In this document: positions 61,581 through 64,000 of the stretch, in pieces
How the letters are laid out: every line of letters starts with the position of its first letter
Position numbering within the stretch: position 1 is the first letter of the stretch
Source of the DNA: VBAS01 sp964508655
Lineage (GTDB): Bacteria; Bacteroidota; Bacteroidia; Chitinophagales; Chitinophagaceae
Assembly: GCA_964508655.1 (NCBI GenBank)
Contig: CAZDUO010000002.1
Coordinates: forward strand, 39,338-103,337
Direction of reading: 5' to 3'
Length of the DNA: 64,000 nucleotides
Made by a program: the position numbers and the translations under genes
The notes under the pieces: model-generated
Databases searched by the model: none
Told to the model about the DNA's origin: nothing
Seen by the model: the letters and a program-made list of their open reading frames with translations, nothing else

Positions 61581-63776
61581 ATGCCTTATATGCGTATCAT
61601 CATTTTTCTGTTTTTGATTTCATTTATTACAATACACGTATACTCTCAGGCACCCTCAAAAAAAGAAATGCAGGAGCAGATGAACCAAATGAAGAATGAA
61701 TTGAATAAGCAAATCGCTGACCTGGAAAAACAAATTGCCGAAGCAAAAAAAAATAAAGAAAATCCTGAAACAATTAAAGAATTGGAAGACCAGCTTTCCT
61801 TGATAAAAAAGCAATTGGAAATGATGGGTAGTGTAAGCAAAGGCATATCAAAGGTACCGGATAAAACATTTGAGCAGGCGGCTGCAGATAAAACCATACC
61901 GGATATTCCCAAAAAAGACATTGCCAGAATAAAACAATTGCCAGACAAAATCCTGACTGATGCCGAACTAATCCCTTATATAAAAAAAATTCATTCGGAG
62001 GTTGAAAAGCTGCTGAAAGCAGAAGATATAGCAGAAGCATCTAAATTCTACGCTGCATTAAAACAGGAAAAAAGAACAGCGAACGAGATCAACAATGCTG
62101 TCAGTTGTTTGTGGCTGGCTGGCTATCCTGAAATAGCTTTATATATGATAGGCAAAGAGTGTGTGGCCAACATGAATAACCCCAATATCCTAAACACCTA
62201 TGCCTCATTCCTTGCCATGAAAGGAGGCGAACATGCAGCTCTTCCCATTCTTCAAAACCTGAACAAAAACTTTCCCAATAACAGCACTATACTGAACAAT
62301 ATAAGCCAGGCATGGTTTGGACTCGGCGATATTAACAATGCTGAAAAATTTCTGGACGAGACCATGAGAGCTTTTGGTAACCATTCCCAGGCCAACCAGA
62401 CGAAATGCGCAATCCAAAAATCGAGAGGTCAAAAACAGCAGGCCTGTGAATCTATCAAAAGAGCCATCCAGGAGAATTACACCTCTGAAAAAGAATCCAA
62501 ACTGGAAGAATTGGGAGGCAAGTTAGAATATGATGACATAAAATTCCGATACCCTATCAAGGCAAACGCTTTAGGGCTTCAAAAATTTTATCAATTAATT
62601 CCTGATTGTCCATTGCAGGGCGGTGAAACAGCGTCAAGAAGCCAGTCGGAGTGGCATTTTTTCAAAGAAGCAGTAATGGAAGCCAGGGAAGCAGTAGAAA
62701 AGAAAATAGAAATTTTAAAAGTCAAGGTAGATGCCCATCATAAACGCCAGCTTGCCAATCCCAAACTTTTATTGCCTTACAATAACCCGGTCCATATTAC
62801 AGCTAAAAGAAAGATGCAGTTATTAGGTGAATGGGCTATTGATAGAACGCTGGCTCAAAATAAAGAGGCCATGGCAGCCGCCGTTTTGTTTTCCACATGG
62901 AAAACCGAATACGATAAAGCGATGGAAGGATTAACAGATTGTGGCGCAAGAAAACAAGCTGCCACGGTCTTTCTTACAAAAGCAAATGGTTTGCAGCGGC
63001 AACTGAATGATAAAATGATAATTGACCAGAAGCTAACATTCAATGCGACGGCAAACCTGGCAATGTATTATGCAACTGACCAGTCAGAATATGAATTGAT
63101 CATTGAAACTATAAAGCTTGGTGTTCTTACATCTTTAAATGGTTTGTATTGCTGGTTTGAATTGGGTTGTGTCGCAACCGATACACCTGAGCAGGGTTTA
63201 CGAGGACCTCTCCCTGATTTTGATTCTCTTACCTGCCAATATAAAGATGAAATAAAGATTCCGCCTTTTACAACCATAAAAACAGAATGTAATAAAATGA
63301 CCACCGAGTTTGATATTGATCTGGAAACGAAATATGGAATCAAGATCAAAATTGGCTTGGAAGAAGACTTAAGGAATCTGGGTTCGACTGAATGGTACCG
63401 AATTGATAAAACGATAACAAAGGCAACCCTGGAAATTGCAAAAGAATTCGGTCCAAAGGATCCTACATTATTTGGCCCCGCTGATGCACAGGTCATAGGT
63501 GCAGAACTAAAAGGAGAACTTAGAGCTGGTATTGAAATAACCGGTGAGGGTATTCAGGAAGTATATATCAAAGGTTCTACTACACTTGATCTTGCAGGTA
63601 ACATAGGTGATGCTGAAATTACTCCTAATGTACAATCAGACCCAAAAGGTGTGTCGGTTATGTCATCCGAAGTAAAAATAAGCTGGAATGTAGGTTCCGG
63701 AAGTAACAGTAGCACAATGAACAGTAGCCTGACCGGAGGGGGGATGCTCAGCCCGATTAATCTTAGTTTAAGATAA
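61581..63776 (+). CDS. Secreted coiled-coil/TPR-like protein of unknown function
   Basis: 731 residues. Start at 61581 directly after the OmpA gene's stop; MRII at 61590 is an alternative. Signal peptide (IIIFLFLISFITIHVYS), a coiled coil at about 25-90 (KKEMQEQMNQMKNELNKQIA, DLEKQIAEAKKN), then helical TPR-like repeats (about 130-310, ALYMIGKECV, GDINNAEKFLDETMRAFGNH). The C-terminal 200 residues are beta-rich and Gly/Ser-rich (VGSGSNSSTMNSSLTGGGM). No enzyme motif is visible. It probably works with the OmpA-domain protein. Confidence 0.85.
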   Translation: MPYMRIIIFLFLISFITIHVYSQAPSKKEMQEQMNQMKNELNKQIADLEKQIAEAKKNKENPETIKELEDQLSLIKKQLEMMGSVSKGISKVPDKTFEQAAADKTIPDIPKKDIARIKQLPDKILTDAELIPYIKKIHSEVEKLLKAEDIAEASKFYAALKQEKRTANEINNAVSCLWLAGYPEIALYMIGKECVANMNNPNILNTYASFLAMKGGEHAALPILQNLNKNFPNNSTILNNISQAWFGLGDINNAEKFLDETMRAFGNHSQANQTKCAIQKSRGQKQQACESIKRAIQENYTSEKESKLEELGGKLEYDDIKFRYPIKANALGLQKFYQLIPDCPLQGGETASRSQSEWHFFKEAVMEAREAVEKKIEILKVKVDAHHKRQLANPKLLLPYNNPVHITAKRKMQLLGEWAIDRTLAQNKEAMAAAVLFSTWKTEYDKAMEGLTDCGARKQAATVFLTKANGLQRQLNDKMIIDQKLTFNATANLAMYYATDQSEYELIIETIKLGVLTSLNGLYCWFELGCVATDTPEQGLRGPLPDFDSLTCQYKDEIKIPPFTTIKTECNKMTTEFDIDLETKYGIKIKIGLEEDLRNLGSTEWYRIDKTITKATLEIAKEFGPKDPTLFGPADAQVIGAELKGELRAGIEITGEGIQEVYIKGSTTLDLAGNIGDAEITPNVQSDPKGVSVMSSEVKISWNVGSGSNSSTMNSSLTGGGMLSPINLSLR

Positions 63777-63881
63777 ACAGCAAACGATTTTTCAACCTTA
63801 TAGATCATGAAGATCGATTGAAAACTGTCTATTACTTTATTGAAAAAATGCAAGAGTCGTAACGATAAATAAATTCAATAT

Positions 63882-64000
63882 ATGAGGGCTGTTTACATTT
63901 TACTTTCAATATTAATTTTCCCATTTCTATCCTTTAGCCAGGGCCGAACAATCAAAACAGCCACACCCTGCACAGATGAAGTGCTTTACAAAACACCAGG
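63882..64000 (+). CDS. Start of a secreted protein gene, cut by the window edge
   Basis: The ATG at 63882 opens a signal peptide (MRAVYILLSILIFPFLSFSQ), followed by GRTIKTATPCTDEVLYKTPG to the edge. The frame has no stop within the window. It is co-directional with the OmpA and TPR-like genes, 105 bases after the latter. Function cannot be judged from 39 residues. Confidence 0.75.
   Translation, partial: MRAVYILLSILIFPFLSFSQGRTIKTATPCTDEVLYKTP

Overview
The window comes from a Bacteroidota genome, most likely a Chitinophagaceae-like member of the Chitinophagales. This rests on several things seen together: a SusC/SusD outer-membrane pair, secreted repeat proteins including one with a gliding-motility-type (CHU_C) C-terminal domain, giant one-piece sensor kinases with beta-propeller sensor domains, LytS/LytTR pairs, weak ribosome-binding sites, and several -7 boxes matching the Bacteroidota consensus TAnnTTTG. 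Species cannot be fixed from the sequence.

Layout. 1-5203 (minus) holds a very large secreted protein built from repeats, running off the left edge, and a secreted beta-helix protein. 5355-11496 (minus) holds a NarL-type response regulator, its propeller sensor kinase, rsmE and dnaB. 11878-20299 (plus) is a housekeeping block: pheT, a small coiled-coil gene, zapA, rny, rplS, tatA, gatA and a lytic transglycosylase. 20315-34036 (minus) holds pabB, a very acidic low-complexity protein, purA, a SprB-repeat adhesin, the susD/susC pair and relA/spoT. 34230-39234 (plus) holds tRNA-Leu(UAG), tig, two clpP paralogues, clpX and a 57-residue gene. 39235-43947 (minus) holds a GH5 glycoside hydrolase and B12-dependent ribonucleotide reductase. 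44511-53816 holds a GGGP synthase, an acyltransferase with a LytS/LytTR pair, an M28 peptidase, a second LytS/LytTR pair (minus) and dxs. 53966-64000 (plus) is more accessory: a patatin lipase, a second propeller kinase with a NarL regulator, a DUF4143-type ATPase followed by a broken copy of the regulator's 3' end, an OmpA-domain protein, a TPR/coiled-coil secreted protein and a truncated secreted gene.

How the genes fit together. Much of the block is core biology: tRNA charging (pheT, gatA), translation and RNA turnover (rplS, rny, rsmE), protein folding and proteolysis (tig, clpP, clpP, clpX), stringent response (relA/spoT), replication (dnaB, nrdJ), folate and purine synthesis (pabB, purA) and isoprenoid/ether-lipid precursors (dxs, GGGP synthase). 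Around it sit cell-surface and sensing functions typical of a polymer-degrading, surface-associated bacterium.

The most unusual signal is not a gene. Several families of short palindromes and of reiterated-word repeats occur both between genes and in frame inside conserved housekeeping genes. rsmE appears to carry three different ones; relA/spoT, gatA, nrdJ and the 3' end of a LytS kinase gene appear to carry one or two each. The second point of interest is the ATPase gene at 58942-60090, which sits between an intact response-regulator gene and a diverged remnant of a second copy of that gene's 3' end.
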